A stretch of 64,000 nt of DNA, taken from assembly GCA_933228895.1 (NCBI GenBank), contig OW121847.1, forward strand, positions 86,593,656 to 86,657,655. The letters are read 5' to 3'. Below the pieces are notes generated by a model, which was given only the letters and a program-made list of their open reading frames with translations, ran no database searches and was not told the origin of the DNA. The stretch is from Platycnemis pennipes (lineage: Eukaryota > Arthropoda > Insecta > Odonata > Platycnemididae). The position numbers and the translations under genes are program-made. Each line of letters opens with the position of its first letter. Within the stretch, counting starts at the first letter, position 1. Below, in pieces: positions 50,570 to 63,420 of the stretch.

Positions 50570-51952
50570 TTGGAGTTTGTGGGATCAGATGTCAGGACAC
50601 CAGCCTCGAATGGTGTAATAGTGGCTGTTATGTGTTGTGCGAATTGTCTTGGTGCACAGCTTTGTGACTGTTATAATCATGTTTAAAGGAAAGAGGTGTG
50701 TTAACATTTTTTTGTATTTACTCGCATATTAAAACGCCGCCGCTATCCTTGTAATATAAGAATTAGGATCGAAGATGAATATGAATTGAAATTTCGACGC
50801 CATTTTTTCTTATATGTAGCAGGATTTATGCCCTGAAGTTAGTGCTTCGTTATTACTGTAGTTGCATGCTTCATAAAACATGAAAGCCATGTACGTTCTG
50901 TTGTGTTTTTTCATGCGTAATTAAGATTTTTAACTTTCCGGGGAGAACTGGAGATGAAGTACTTTTAGGAAAGAGGAGTAGTCATTTTTTTCCAGGCTGC
51001 GCCCAGTCTATTTCTTTTGAGTCGTGACGTATCTACGCGGCTATCGCTGGCCTCTTTCTACATGTACATACGATACCTCTCTCATCGATCCCACCCTTAT
51101 CTTTTCGCTTTTTAGCAAATATTTTGTGTTTTACATTTTTACATTAGACCTTGGTGTCGTTGTAACATACTTGGACTAGATTATTTTCCGTTTATTAAAA
51201 TAAAGTATCCATAATTATTTGTAGCCTGCGCCGTTCTCCTAAGCTGCTTTCTGCTGTAATATTTTGATTGTGACGAGCCGTACTGACGGCAGAAATAAAA
51301 AGCCATTAAAAATTATTATCTCCCACGTTATCACCATATATAGCTAATTGAGACTCGTTTCCCTTTTCACGTTAACTTGTGCTCTGTGTACGTGCCCATG
51401 CATTTTCTGAGGTAGCATTGCAACGTGATCTAAGGTATCGGGTTTTCCTTCTTTCAGAAAAAGTATGCGATCGTCACGTCGATGATTATGTTCCCGAGTA
51501 ACGGAAATCTTTATTTTTAGCCAGTGGGCTAAAATGAACCTGAAGTCGTTCCATTTGAGGTGCCGTGCTAATCGGCACAACTTCGCTATCTTTTCCTCAT
51601 TTCTGCATCGTGGCCTAAGGCAACGTTTAGTTATAAACTTTTCCTAACTCCTACCATGCGTATATCCGTTATGCTATTGCATGTTTTGGTGTAGCAGGTG
51701 CCAAATTTTTACCGCCCGTCGGATATTTCCATTTTTTTAAAAGTTGAATAGATGGTGGATGAGATGTAGTATTTGTTTTATCTATCTGAAAAGGCGTTGT
51801 TAATTAATCTATCGAGATCTTCCCGACGACTCTGATATTCTTTTAACCACTCCTTTTGTTTTCGGCGGTTACATCTTCTCCAGTTAGTCGATTATTTTTC
51901 GCCATCTGGGCATTCTTGATTGCCAGCGGACATTATCTCTAATTTAAATCTT
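50570..51952. other. Putative intron, unassigned
   Basis: AT-rich. No repeat or exon recognised. Confidence 0.4.
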
Positions 51953-52296
51953 GAATACATGTACATAATACCTTGCAACCCACCATAAAGGTAGGTGGCA
52001 TGGGGCGCATTTACACCAAACATGCATTACAAATCATGCATAAAAAGGATTAGTAATATTTTAGTATAAGCTTCATAATTTAAAAAGATAAAAATAGCAA
52101 AGCAAGCATGCAAAAACATGCTGTCGGTTGGGTTAGCTTAAAGTCATTATACCAACATGCAACTACCTATGCTATCCATCGATAAACTCGTATTTATGCT
52201 ATTGAATATATTTACTGTTGTTCATGCATATCTCTATTTGTACGAGGAAAGAAGGACATTTTCAATCCGTCAGTTCGACAATCAATTTCTTTAATT
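51953..52296 (-). mobile_element. CR1-like LINE 3' end, minus strand
   Basis: The reverse complement matches the 3' end of the 40512-41147 element. It starts EIDCRTD-LKMSFFPRT and continues through the shared 3' UTR (TAGTTGCATGTTGGTAT; TTTTTATGCATGATTTG) to the tail region TATTATGTACATGTAT. It is more diverged, with the coding part broken. It abuts the SINE at 52297. Confidence 0.85.
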
Positions 52297-52500
52297 TACC
52301 GGCCCCGGTGGCGGCGGGGTAAATCCCTCGCCACTCGATCGGAGGGTCGCGGGTTCGAGTCCTGCCCGTGGAGGATTTTTCACTTCCGGGCCATGGATTT
52401 TAGTGATTGTGTAATCTGTTAATTGTAAGAGAGGACTAGACAGTCCTAAATTCGCAGATCAATAAAGACAAGTTTAATTTAATTTTAATTTAATTTAATT
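52297..52500 (+). mobile_element. tRNA-derived SINE
   Basis: The head contains a degenerate A box (GGTGGCGGCGGGGT) and a perfect B box GGTTCGAGTCC (52352-52362). It continues with a body of about 90 bases (GGAGGATTTTTCACTTCCGG) and ends in an (AATTT)n tail (about 52474-52500). The promoter boxes 30-40 bases apart and the simple-repeat tail define a pol III SINE. Confidence 0.85.
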
Positions 52501-53580
52501 ATGGTCCAGTATACCACAGTAAATACATTATTATATAGAATACTTCTTCGTCGCTTTGCATCGTGGGCTAATGTTTTTAAGTCCCTGTACTGAGGGCTAT
52601 ATGATGATCATCCTGTTGGATAGAATCTAAGACCCAGTTTATCGATGATTTTGCTACTCTATATTTATTGTCGTTTAATACTTATGTTTCGTCAACTGGT
52701 TTTACTGTACGTTACCCAACGGGGTATGCATATTTGTAGATAAGTTGATAAGTGAGAATTGATGTGAGAGAACTGTATCTTTGACTCATTGCCATCCGTA
52801 TAAACTAAGTCGTTATTAGTTGGGAGGGCTTGTTCTTTGAAGTGAATCATGGGAGTAATAAGGTTTATTTGATGGATAAATTGATTTCCTATTTAATCGC
52901 GAGCACAAAGTTTTCATTGCACGGTTCTGTTATTTCCGATTGCTAAAATGTGTGTATCGGAAGGCTCGGTTGCCCAGATCTTCGATTGAATGACGTTCGT
53001 GGTTCCTAGATTTTCCTATTTACTTCCTTATTTTCCTATTTCCTCTTAATGATCGCATAAGTTCCGCTCAAGTTATAACTTGTGTATTTTTACTTTTCAA
53101 GAATTTTGTTATGGAATTTTGGAGATGTTCTTTTCTTTAATTGTAAGTTTTAGATCTGTGTTTCGGATTGGTTTTGGGTCTGCGATTAAATTAAGTTTAT
53201 GAATTTTAGTTTCTGACATTTGAGCCTGATAAGTTGAGTGCCCTATCTGTGTCTAAAGATGTGGAATAGTGCAAGTCTCTTGCAAGAATGCTGCGTAAAT
53301 TCATGTGTTTTGACCACCCAGAAAATCTAGCTGATTTACGAAATCTTGCGGGAATTCTTAGTTGGACGCGGATTATAATATCTTACATAAATTACTTGAA
53401 TTACTTAAAATGACAAACTTGTGCTTGAAGAATCTTTGGTGGACTTCAGCTGACCCGAACAGGTAGATGGTAAGTTATTATGCGCTCTTTGCAACCCCCA
53501 TAATTCCCTTAGTTCTTGAGGAAGTCCGTGGTGAAAGAATGATCTGGAAGATTCTACCGGAAGAGAAGTCACGATCGCAT
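52501..53580. other. Putative intron, unassigned
   Basis: AT-rich. No repeat or exon recognised. Confidence 0.4.
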
Positions 53581-53960
53581 CTCCTCAGGTACACCCCCAC
53601 TTGAGAATCTCTTCACGTTCAACCGTTTTTAAGTTTGGTAAGGGGTGTGGTGAGAGTGGCGGCCTTGGAGACTCTTCCATTTCCTTCCGAGGATATTGGC
53701 GGGACTTCGATGGGTGGTCTGAGGATGGGGGAACGAGGTTCGCTTGTCAGTCAGCGCCGCCCGTTGGAAGTTGGCGCCTTCGACCCCCGTGGGGAATGGG
53801 ATCCTTCCCTTTCCGACCCCGAGGCCACTTCCGAGACCTCGTCCCCCCCCCCCCCCATCACCCCCTCACCCGTGCACCCTCACGTTTCTCTTATCGTTCC
53901 CCTCTGAATTTCGTCCTTTCGAGCGCCCTAAAAGCGCGTGTCTGTGGAGTGGGTGGTAGA
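53581..53960. other. GC-rich island with poly-C
   Basis: CpG-rich patch whose three overlapping + strand frames are equally open, a sign of composition and not coding. It includes a run of 14 C (about 53844-53857). Confidence 0.45.
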
Positions 53961-56020
53961 CCCGAATTATTTAATGGGGGTAAAATACAACTTGAAATGG
54001 AGTGTCACAACCTAGTTTCGGTGTTCGTTGTGGACTGAATTAATCAGACATGTAATACTTTGTTTTTATTTTCTATATTAAACTCTTCAATGCAGTGAAT
54101 GGAGCGTTTAGTCCGTCATGCATGTGTAAATGGAGGATACCGTAGTCATTTTTTGCTATACTTTATTGTTAATTGAGAAATAACGTGTTAATTTGAAATC
54201 CAAATGATTCGTTTGATACGATCAAAGGTCGCATTTGTTTAACTTATTCGTTTTCACTGAGTAATGTGTTACTTTATGACATGCAAGGTTATTTAAGGAC
54301 TCGTCCTTTTCTAAATTGTGATGAAAGCGATCACTCTCATACTTACGTGTCTTACGTTTTTTCTTTTATTTTTATATCTTCACGTCATTTATCACCGTCT
54401 GATGATTTCTGCTAATTTTTGGAGCGTTCCCTATAGAGGCGGTAACATTACGTTACGCCTGAAGAGGTTTTAAGAGCCTAGTTGTTTCGATATTGTAATT
54501 AATCTATTATAGCCTAAAAGGATATTAATCTTAACGTAATCGCTTGCAATTTTCTGTAAGCACGAATAACTCTCTTGGGGGCAGCATTATATAAAAAAGG
54601 TTTTTCCCACAGGCGCGGAGTTGTAACTTTAAAATTGATATTTCATTCAATTGATGCAGAATTGAGTTTTAGCTAATTTGTCAATGCAGTTTACCTTATT
54701 TCTTGAGTAACTTATATTTTGGCGAGGGAAATGCGAAATTATATTCTTAGAGGCTTGAAAGTTATTGCTAAGGGGATAGTTGATTAATATCGTATTAAAA
54801 AGAATAGTTTAAGATTTTTAGGTAGCTGTTGTTTTCACATGGAATCGTAGACGAGTTTAGTGCGTGAAAATTACATTTTGTCTGCCGTATTGTCATTAAA
54901 ATTGTGCGTGATACTACCGTTATAGTTTGCATGACTTAGGACATTCGTTATTTTATCCAAATGAGGCGAATTTGTGAATCTGCGAAAGGACTTAAATGCT
55001 AGTATGGATAATGTTTGTGAAAAGTTACTCTTAAAAATGAGAGTGGAGGGGGAGGAAAAAAATCTTGTCGAAAGTGTGTTTCGACGCCACGCAAGTACTC
55101 GTGGAGCAAAAGTGACGATGAAAAGTCATCACCGAGCGCCCTCGAATTCCCTTAATGAGTGATTGAATTGCACGCGCCAAGGGGTCCTCGATTCTTTTTT
55201 TTTATCTCCCGTGCCTCCATTGTGTGCGTGGGCGGTCGGTGTGATGGGGATGGAAGAATGAGATGGGGAAAGATGACATCGTTAGGGGGAGAATATCAAC
55301 TCTTCCGACATCGTCCCCCTCGTCTCTCACTCGCTGCTCGCACAACACACCCTCGTGCGACCCTCCCTCCCTCGCCCTGTTATTCTCCACTCTCATGCGA
55401 ACCTCTATCCTCATCTTCGTTTCAACCCCTCCCTCTCTCTTATAATTCCCTCTTGGCCAGTGTGATGTCGCCGTATATCGACCGCCATGCATCGGTGTAC
55501 GATGCGATGTAATTAGGTGCGTAATGCTGTGCGATTTGTTCAGTGATAAGGAATGTGAATTGAGTCGGAATTCTTTGTCATGCGATGTGTGATATTATTT
55601 GGTGCGTGAAATCACTCGATAAAACGCGACATTATTATAATTTCTGTTGTAACAGCTGTGGAAAACTTCCGCTAAGTCAAGCCTGACATTTAGAACTTAC
55701 ATTAAATCTGATGATTGTAATTCATTCATTATTGTCTTCAATGCTTAAATAGGGCAATTTCAATCGATTATCCGTCCAATAACGTAGCATACGCTTCTGC
55801 GTTGGAGGCGTTTTAATCAGGAAGAGTATCTGATGGAGCTGAATTTCGTACGCCGTGTTCAAGGGTGTTTATTTCCGAGTCGTTGTATCATTCGTATTTC
55901 TCTAGAGAAAAGCGAAAGCCATGTGTAAGCAGCGCTTGTCTCAGCAGGTAGCCATGTATATCGATGTATGACAATTGTCGCTACTGCCATGAAAGTCAGC
56001 TTCCATGTACAAACCGACCT
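53961..56020. other. Putative intron with a small pyrimidine-rich island
   Basis: AT-rich except 55170-55470, which is C/T-rich on the + strand (CCCTCCCTCGCCC style). No exon is supported. The frame 54974-55162 (62 codons) has no recognisable domain. Confidence 0.4.
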
Positions 56021-56990
56021 TTCGACATTCACTCCGCACGCCCGGTCGAAAATTTTGCGATACGTGCGATGCGATGTGTGCGCATATCGCACGGCCCTCT
56101 ATGGCTGCTGCACACGCCGCTCCCCCATCTCGTGTCGCCCCGCGCGCGCACTCCACTCATTCCACTCCCCCCCGCACGCGCTCGCTCGATTGTCAAAACA
56201 AACTCAATCTCCCTCTCTCCACCCCACCCCCTCGGCCCCTCTCACTCCGTTAATCTCCCGCCACCTCCGAGGGGAAGGGAGGTGTGGGGTGAAAAATACG
56301 TCCCCCGCTGTAAAAACGCGTCGCCGTGTGTGATGGAAGGGACCCTCCCATCCGAAGATCGCTTTGCCCGCCAAACCATCCTCCTGCTTGTCCCATCCTT
56401 CTTCCACCCACCCACTCCTCATCCCTAAACACCCCATACCCCCCACTTCTAGACCCCTTTTGGGTGCACTACATCCCTGTCCCCCCACTCTCAGCCTCGT
56501 TTCCTCTCCTCCCCTTCCGCAAATCTCCCCTCCCCGCTCAAAGGCGCATACATTGCCTTCATTGATTCGCCTCTCCACTCTCGCTCTCTCTCCCCCTTAC
56601 CGTTTTTCGCCGCCCTCTCCGTCTCCCTCGTTTCCCCTCTTTCCTCCTCTCCACGTCGTTGTCGGGGGGCGCTGGCGGCGGTGCGTGGGGTCGCGGAGGG
56701 TTGGCCTCAGTTCGGCCCCGGGGCGCCACGGTGCTTGGACCGGGTCCCGTAGACTTTCGTGCCCGAAAGGGCTGGCCCGTGTGGCTTTTGCGTCGGGTCC
56801 GGATCGGGACGGAGTGATGGAGGCGGCAATAGGTTGTCGTCGAATCACTAGGCTGGGTTTGGGCGTTATGACAACTGTTTCGACGGGCCCCGACGCTCGA
56901 ATTTCCAATCAGCGGTGTGATGAAGTGGAAGTAGTCGCCTTTCGGTCAGCGCAGTGTCATGGGCGTCCTCACCAAAAACCTTGATGTTCA
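56021..56990. other. GC/CpG-rich island, pyrimidine-rich first half
   Basis: 56.1-56.65 kb is mainly C/T on the + strand. 56.65-56.98 kb is balanced but CpG-dense. Frames of 100-206 codons exist on both strands but are Pro/Ser/Arg low complexity. Confidence 0.5.
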
Positions 56991-58379
56991 TATAAATTTA
57001 TTGAAAAACAAAGTGTGTAGTTCTTTATGGTTACTAATTTAATTGTGACGCGTTTCGCCTTGTTACTGCACCGTCAAGTACACGAAGAAACGTGTCGCAT
57101 CATTAAAAATGTCTGTGGATAAGCTCTCTTTTGTCATTCTTCTTTGAATATTCAACACTTACACGTGAAGTGAAGCTTTAAGCAGTTGCATTTGTTTAAT
57201 ACATATTTTGTTTCCGTTATGTTCACATACTTAGCCTCTGCTATCCTTCATTTCCCTTGCGCTTTGAAGTCGAAAGGGAGAGGAAATGATGTATCTTTGC
57301 GAAAAAATGTGCGAAGAATGTCTGCGACCGTTTTCTATGTAGCAAAACAAAATAAGTGCTAGACTTATCCCTCATAATTCGATGTTGCATAAAAAATTGT
57401 TTTCGTAACATTTTTACAAATTCATGGCAAGAATTAACGACTTTTTTTTAGCAAGCTCCTTGAGTAAAGTAAAAACTTAAGACTGGCCTTCGACCGCTAA
57501 TTTTCCAGGATGATAATTTTTCTTTGTGTTACGCTTTCCTAAAAGGAGCTAATTATTAGGTTTCTCGCCAGAATCCTCATGGAAATTAAATTCCCATTGG
57601 GAGATTTCTCCGATTTCATTCCAAATATGAATTTCCTTTCACTTCGTAAGTCTTGAGGATTATTAGATCCAACCATCCACCCTAGAATCACGAGTGATTC
57701 TAGGGTGGTGGGTGGTGGAATCACGATCCTCAAACCTTCATGACCCGGCGTATAATCATCATCGATGGCGAGCCACTAAAGTTTATAATTAGTTTTACTT
57801 ATCGATTCATGAATCATTGTCAGTTTCGATCTTATTGATAGTGTGAAACTTATAAAATATCTATCCTGTTTTTCCAGTTCACCACACTAACTATAAAACC
57901 GCCGCTCTTCCTGTTATTAAAATAGAAATACTCCAAAATACGGAAAAAATGTTTTGTTTGTCGTGGTTTGAAAATAAGTATAAGATATAATGTTTTCTTG
58001 ACTCATTTGTGTTTGTCTTGACCTGAGGTGCTCCCAGATCTTGGCTTTTATAATAGGTACCATCCTAATTTCCTAATGCGTAAGCTAAAACATATTCTTG
58101 CGAACAAGAAAAAATACTGGGTTCAATCATCTTTTGAAGAATACGACTGTTTTCTATATGTTTGCATGTTCGTGTATTCATTGATGACCTTCAAAAATGT
58201 TCATGCTAATGAGTTGAGAAAATTAATAACTCGATGTGATGTCATCCTTATTAATTATACCGACTGTGTCTTTTAAATATTAGTTTACATCTTCAAGAGT
58301 CGAGATAAATAGTGTTGAAATTGTCTAAGGTCGGCTCTCTAGAGCGATGGAAAAATGAAGTCGTAACTTTGATGGTTAC
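56991..58379. other. Putative intron with a short perfect hairpin
   Basis: AT-rich. CCACCCTAGAATCAC (57677-57691) and GTGATTCTAGGGTGG (57694-57708) form a 15-bp perfect stem with a 2-base spacer. Nothing else stands out. Confidence 0.5.
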
Positions 58380-59760
58380 GGCGAAGTGGAAGTTATTTTC
58401 CCTCCGCGTAAAATGAACTTCTCCGCGAGCGGTGTTCCGGAAGGAGCGCGTCGAGCCTCTTCTTGCTTTTCCCGCTTTCCCGGGGCGCGGATGACCACGC
58501 CCACCCCTTCAATGTCCCTCGTTCACCCCCTTCACGGAAGGGCGTGCGCGTTGACACCGCGCAACGTGTTTTTATCCAGCTCCCCTCCGTCATTCCCTCC
58601 CACCCCCTCTACACCACCCCCCCTCACCCTTTCAAATTGCGATTTCCATTTCCATTACGCTCCGTCCCTCCGTGTGGTCGGTGAAAGAAAGCGAGATCGT
58701 CTTAAAGGGGAGAGGACGTCACGCGAAAGAATTTTACGGCCATCAGGGTTTAGTGCTTAGGTGTAGCACACAAAGAGAAAGGAATATGTCCTTTTTTACC
58801 TTCATTTTTTTCTTTCTTTTATTTTTAAGTGGTGGAAACGGGGAGTCCCTTGCTCCCATCCCTTTTTCTCTCTCCAACATCCCCTTCCCGACTTCCCTGC
58901 CCTCCCCATTTGCTTTCAACCTTTTCTCTCTCTCTCCCCCCCCCTCTCTTCCTCTCTCTCCCTTACTTCCATCCCAGAGAGTGTGTGTTTGTGCCCGCGG
59001 TTTTTTTTAATCAGCTGAAGGGGTTGAGAGAGCGCGCGATTAAGGAAGAGGTCCCTGTGTGCCCAGCGCGCGTTCTCTCTCTGGTTGGCTGTGTTGTTGT
59101 CGGCAATTCGAGCGGGCGGGATGGAGAGAGAGGGAGGTGTTGACTGGGAGATTGGAGGGGTGGCGGGAGTCTCGTCTCTCTTGTTCTCTTACCCTTTTGC
59201 CTTATTGCCGTCGGAGAGAGAGCGCGCGCTGAGCTAGTGGTTGCGTCCCCTCGTTGGGGCTTCGTAACTACCCCTCTCCTTCCCTGAGATCCCTCGTCTC
59301 TCATTCCGACGATTGTTTTCCATTTTCCAACCTCTCCCTGCGCGCGTAAATACGTGCGTATATGCTTGTATATTTATTTATTTATTGTTTCGTGAAATCG
59401 AGTGGCCCGGGAGGGTTGGTGTGCTCTGTTTTGTGCTCGGAGGGAGTCTGGGAGGGATGATACTCTCCCACCCTCCCTCTCTCGAGGGGAGCGCCGCTTT
59501 TAATGGAGAGTGTGTGTTTGTTTTGTTTATTGCTCGCGGGGCGGTTTTTTCGACGTGTTGTTTCACATATTATAAAAGTAAAAAGGGTGGGTGTGGTTTA
59601 CTTGGGGGAAGAGGTTTTTCGACGTTGTTTCTTTTTCTCGCTTGTGCCCTGGCCTGTGTGGTGGTGCTGCGTTCATGCTCGTAAATGTGTAATCGTTTCG
59701 TGGTCGGGATTAGTATTTCTGGGCGGTCATGTAAAATGGTTGTTCTCGTTTTTCCTGTCG
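58380..59760. other. GC-rich, pyrimidine/purine-skewed island
   Basis: Alternating blocks of C/T (58.47-58.68, 58.84-58.98, 59.46-59.49 kb) and G/A (58.68-58.73, 59.10-59.17 kb) with CpG and GCGCGC runs. Overlapping frames on both strands have no motif. Confidence 0.5.
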
Positions 59761-62227
59761 TATTCAATGCTACTTCGCTTTTTTCGGGGATACGTTATCG
59801 CTCTTATGTGAAATATGAGTGCATTTAATTCGCGTGTGTTCGAAGTGAACTCTTTCCCAGCATGGACATCTTCCCTTCAGTTTTATGTTCTTTCTCTAAC
59901 CATGCGTTTATATGGTCGCCTTCAAGTCACACGTAGGCATTGCCGATTAAAAGGCATTCATAATTCAGGAAGAAATTGCTCATGGAAGATATGAGTGCTT
60001 ATATCTGAGTCTTTGTACTCTCATATATGCTATATTCGCGCTTTAATTTCGTCTACAAATTACATTTTCATTTTTTTTTTCAAGTATTCTTTGAATTTTG
60101 ATGATAGAGTATCTAATCTTCATGCAAAGATATTGTAAGCCGTTCCATAAGTAATCTAAGAGTGATTGGATTTCTCATGAAAGATGTTCAAATGCTGAGA
60201 TCAAATACATTACGAGTGCTGTAATTCTTTTAACGCTGATTTGAAATGGGATATAGTCGAAGATACTAGCTTCATCTCTGCGCCCAGGAAGTTGAAGTAT
60301 CATCAAGTAAATAAAAAGGGTATTACTCAGTATATGCAGACTCAACCGTATAAGAAGTTGTTAGTTGCCTCGAAAATGGTCAGATCAGAATTATGCAATT
60401 GCTCTATCGGTCGTAAATTATTCTTTAAACTGAACGAAACCACTCTTTTTAGATTTCGGTGCCCAAGCCCAGTGTTTTAATGCATTGACCCGGGTCTATT
60501 ATTTTTGCGTAAATACGCTTTAAATCTCTAATGCATTGGATTTTATTGAAGACAATCGTTTGTATAAGGACACTGTAAAATTCTCTCGTTTTAAATCCTT
60601 CCATTAAGTTACTTTTTCAAATTATTTTCTTCTCATATTGTTATGCTTTTTGCGGTCGACACAACATTTACTCTTTTTGAAGGAAAATGTCATACTGACC
60701 CTGTTGAGGTGTATTGATGAAATCATCTTCGGGGGCGTGAATGAATTAGAATTTATTTTTCTCCTTGATTGATCTTTCGTTATCTTCTGCTAGCCGTGAA
60801 GAATGCATAGATCATTTTGTTATCATTTATGGTTAAGTTTCCTTAGTTTCCTCCCATATGAAAATTATCAATAGCCTAGTTGTGAGTGAATGGCTTCGTA
60901 AATTTGAGTCGTTTAATACCTTAGGAAAAAAAATTATCTGGAGGTAGTGTTTATCGCAGAACACGTGTACATCAGTGAGCGCCTCCGTATTTAGGTAGCG
61001 GAACATTATTTGTTTTTCCAAAATTGTAATGGCCATTTATTCAGCAATGTTCTTGAAATTGAGAACCATAGCTTATGAAGTTTAACTTTCTTTCTTTTAT
61101 CCATTCCTTGTAGCTCAGTCTGTTATGCGATTGATGTTGATTGGTTGTCAGTAAAGTACAGAATTACTTGATTAGATCGGAATGTTTATGTGGCATATAG
61201 GAAAGAGATATAGGGCTCGTACTACGCACAAACCAGGAAAGGAAATAAAAACCAAAACATCTAAAGCAAATAATGGAATGTTATCCACAAAATCGGCGAA
61301 CTAGAGGAAGACCAAAGAAAAACTGCATGGAAAGAATTACTGTCGGCGTCAAAATGATGTGCCACTACACTTAGAAAATGTATATCTGGATATGTGTTCA
61401 TGCTAATAGAATGTAATACACATCATTTTAATGGTAATTTAATAGCTCTTTTAGTTATTATTTTTTGTCAATCAAAAATTAAAAAATGTGGACACAGCAA
61501 TGAAATAATTTACTTCGCGCACCAGAAAATTAGTAGTTTTCTCAATTTAGTAAAATTTGCAACTCACTCTACGGAAACCTAAAATATATATAGCATTCAC
61601 CTTTTATCAAAAGTTGCAAGAATGAATATAGATATATATGAGTGCAAACGCATATTTTGTTGTTTAAGGACGAAAATGTTTAAATATTATCTAGTCCTAG
61701 TAGGGAAGCCATGTATGAGCCGGTGTAATGTAAGAAATTACCATGAGAGAAATGGAAATGAGTGGGATATAGGCATCGGATAACATCGAAAGATGTTCGA
61801 AACCAGTTAAAATATGTATGTATATTTTTGTTTAGGTTTCTCTGTTGTATTTAACCCAATTTTGTATTAGTTGTGTCGCCTTAGCTTCTCCATTGTAGCG
61901 AATTTTAATTAATTTCTGTGTCCGAAAATCGCGGAATTCAGTCCCTTTCCTTCCGAGAAAAAAGCATTCCGGGGCCCTTGCTAATTTTATATCTCCGTTG
62001 AATGAGCTTCACTAGGGAGAGGATTTAAGTGAGGGATACGTACGCGAATGAACAATTCATGCGCCTGCGCTAGCGTTGTTCTTCAATTGCTCCCAGGAGA
62101 TGGAAAATGCGAAATCCACCGTTCTTCGAACGCTCCAGTCGCAATTGGTATAGCGAGTCACATGAGCAGTGGTTGCGAATTTTATCTCGTCCCAGAGAGA
62201 AGCACCCATGTGGGAAACTATTAACTA
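59761..62227. other. Putative intron, unassigned apart from a LINE scrap
   Basis: AT-rich. The only protein-like piece is at 61282-61374. Confidence 0.4.
61282..61374 (+). pseudogene. LINE C-terminal scrap
   Basis: The open frame reads RRTRGRPKKNCMERITVGVK and ends TAG at 61372-61374. The RGRPKK-W/C-ER pattern is common at the C-terminus of several LINE reverse transcriptases. It is too short to assign. Confidence 0.4.
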
Positions 62228-62412
62228 ATTTATTTATTTTATTTATTTAATAATTTTTTAAGTTCACCCAACATGGAACACAATAAGAGGGTAAACTTTT
62301 TCCACAATTAATCATAATCACAATCGTAATACAAGTATCTGCCTCAGCCTGGATTCGAACTCGGACCCCCGGGATGAGAAGCCAGCACTGTAGCCACTGC
62401 ACCAGCCCAATC
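62228..62412 (-). mobile_element. tRNA-derived SINE, minus strand
   Basis: The reverse complement opens GGGCTGGTGCAGTGGCTACA with an A-box-like TGGCTACAGTG. About 35 bases on it has a B box GAGTTCGAATCC (plus-strand 62351-62362). A body of about 60-70 bases follows, ending in an A-rich AAATAAATAAA tail (plus-strand T-rich 62228-62260). The anticodon-arm region is not a canonical tRNA. Confidence 0.75.
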
Positions 62413-63420
62413 CCCACGACCCTTGATCCCCCTGGATTCTCATCGCCCTTTTTCGGGAGCGACCCTTCGGGCCCTCATCGTCCTCCTATCGCGGCCGATG
62501 TTGGTGGTGGGAGGAGGCCGGTGTCGCGGCGGAAGACATCGTCCTCTCCTCCCGTCTTCCATCCTCGTCTCGATCGCGTGGCCCCCCGAGAAACCCCCCC
62601 GCCTCGTCTTCGCGGCCCCCGAGCCTGCCCGCCCACCCGCGTCCAACAAAACTCGCGCGCCGAGCGTAATGTTTTTCTTTTTTTTTCCGCCGGCCGGCCG
62701 GTCCCCGTCTTTGGTCGCAGCGGTGGCAGCCTCCGCTTACGTACTGCGCGCGCCTCTGCGAAAGAGGCCTCTCTTCGTCGGGAGGCTCCTTCTTTCCTCA
62801 TCCCCCCCGCCTTCCCAATCGAAATGAGCGACGGCAGAGAGGTTTTTTCGGGAGTAGGGAGGAGGCGCAGCGAAGGTGGAGGAAGGGAGAGTGAGGTAGT
62901 GGGAAAGGAGGGAGGGACGTGTGAGGCTCTCTCTCTCTCTCTATCTGTCCGGAGCAGGAAATCGCGGGTCAAGGCCGTGTGTTGGATGGAGAGGGGCAGG
63001 ACGGTGGCGTGTGTGGACCGGGTAAGGGGAAAGAATGAGGAAAGTTCGGAGGCGGCGAACGGGAGGGAAGGTTTGGAAGGAGAGCAGCAGGCTCGGTCGG
63101 GTGATGTCGGGGGAGAGTTTGGTTGGGAAGGGATTGAGGGGCGAGGGGGGGAATGATGGAGGAGAAGGGTTAGCAAGGGGATGGGGAGGAGTAAGGGAGT
63201 CAGAGCCGACGAGATTGTTCTGAAGAATGCACGGATTTTTTCTGGGGAGGGGAATGTTTTATCATTTCGGCCTCTTCTTCCTTTCGTGGCCGAGCGAGTG
63301 GGGAGAGGGCGGGTTGGCAAGAAGTTCGGAGAGTGGGGCGCGTCGGCGGGAGTCAGTGATACTGAATGCGAGGGATCACCCGCTGCACGTAATTGAGTTC
63401 TGTTTACACGAGCGTGTAAA
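62413..63420. other. GC/CpG-rich island with strand switch
   Basis: 62.42-62.82 kb is C/T-rich and CpG-dense on the + strand, then 62.83-63.33 kb is strongly G/A-rich, with a CT dinucleotide run near 62925-62942. Minus-strand (324 codons) and plus-strand (260 codons) frames overlap fully and are low complexity. I do not call either a gene. Confidence 0.5.

Noticed and set aside
52297..52372. Possible tRNA gene on the plus strand
   Set aside because: Same reasoning: B box present, but the sequence continues into a SINE body with an (AATTT)n tail.
62340..62412. Possible tRNA gene on the minus strand
   Set aside because: A and B boxes are present but no cloverleaf anticodon arm or acceptor pairing can be drawn, and an A-rich tail follows. 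A SINE fits better.
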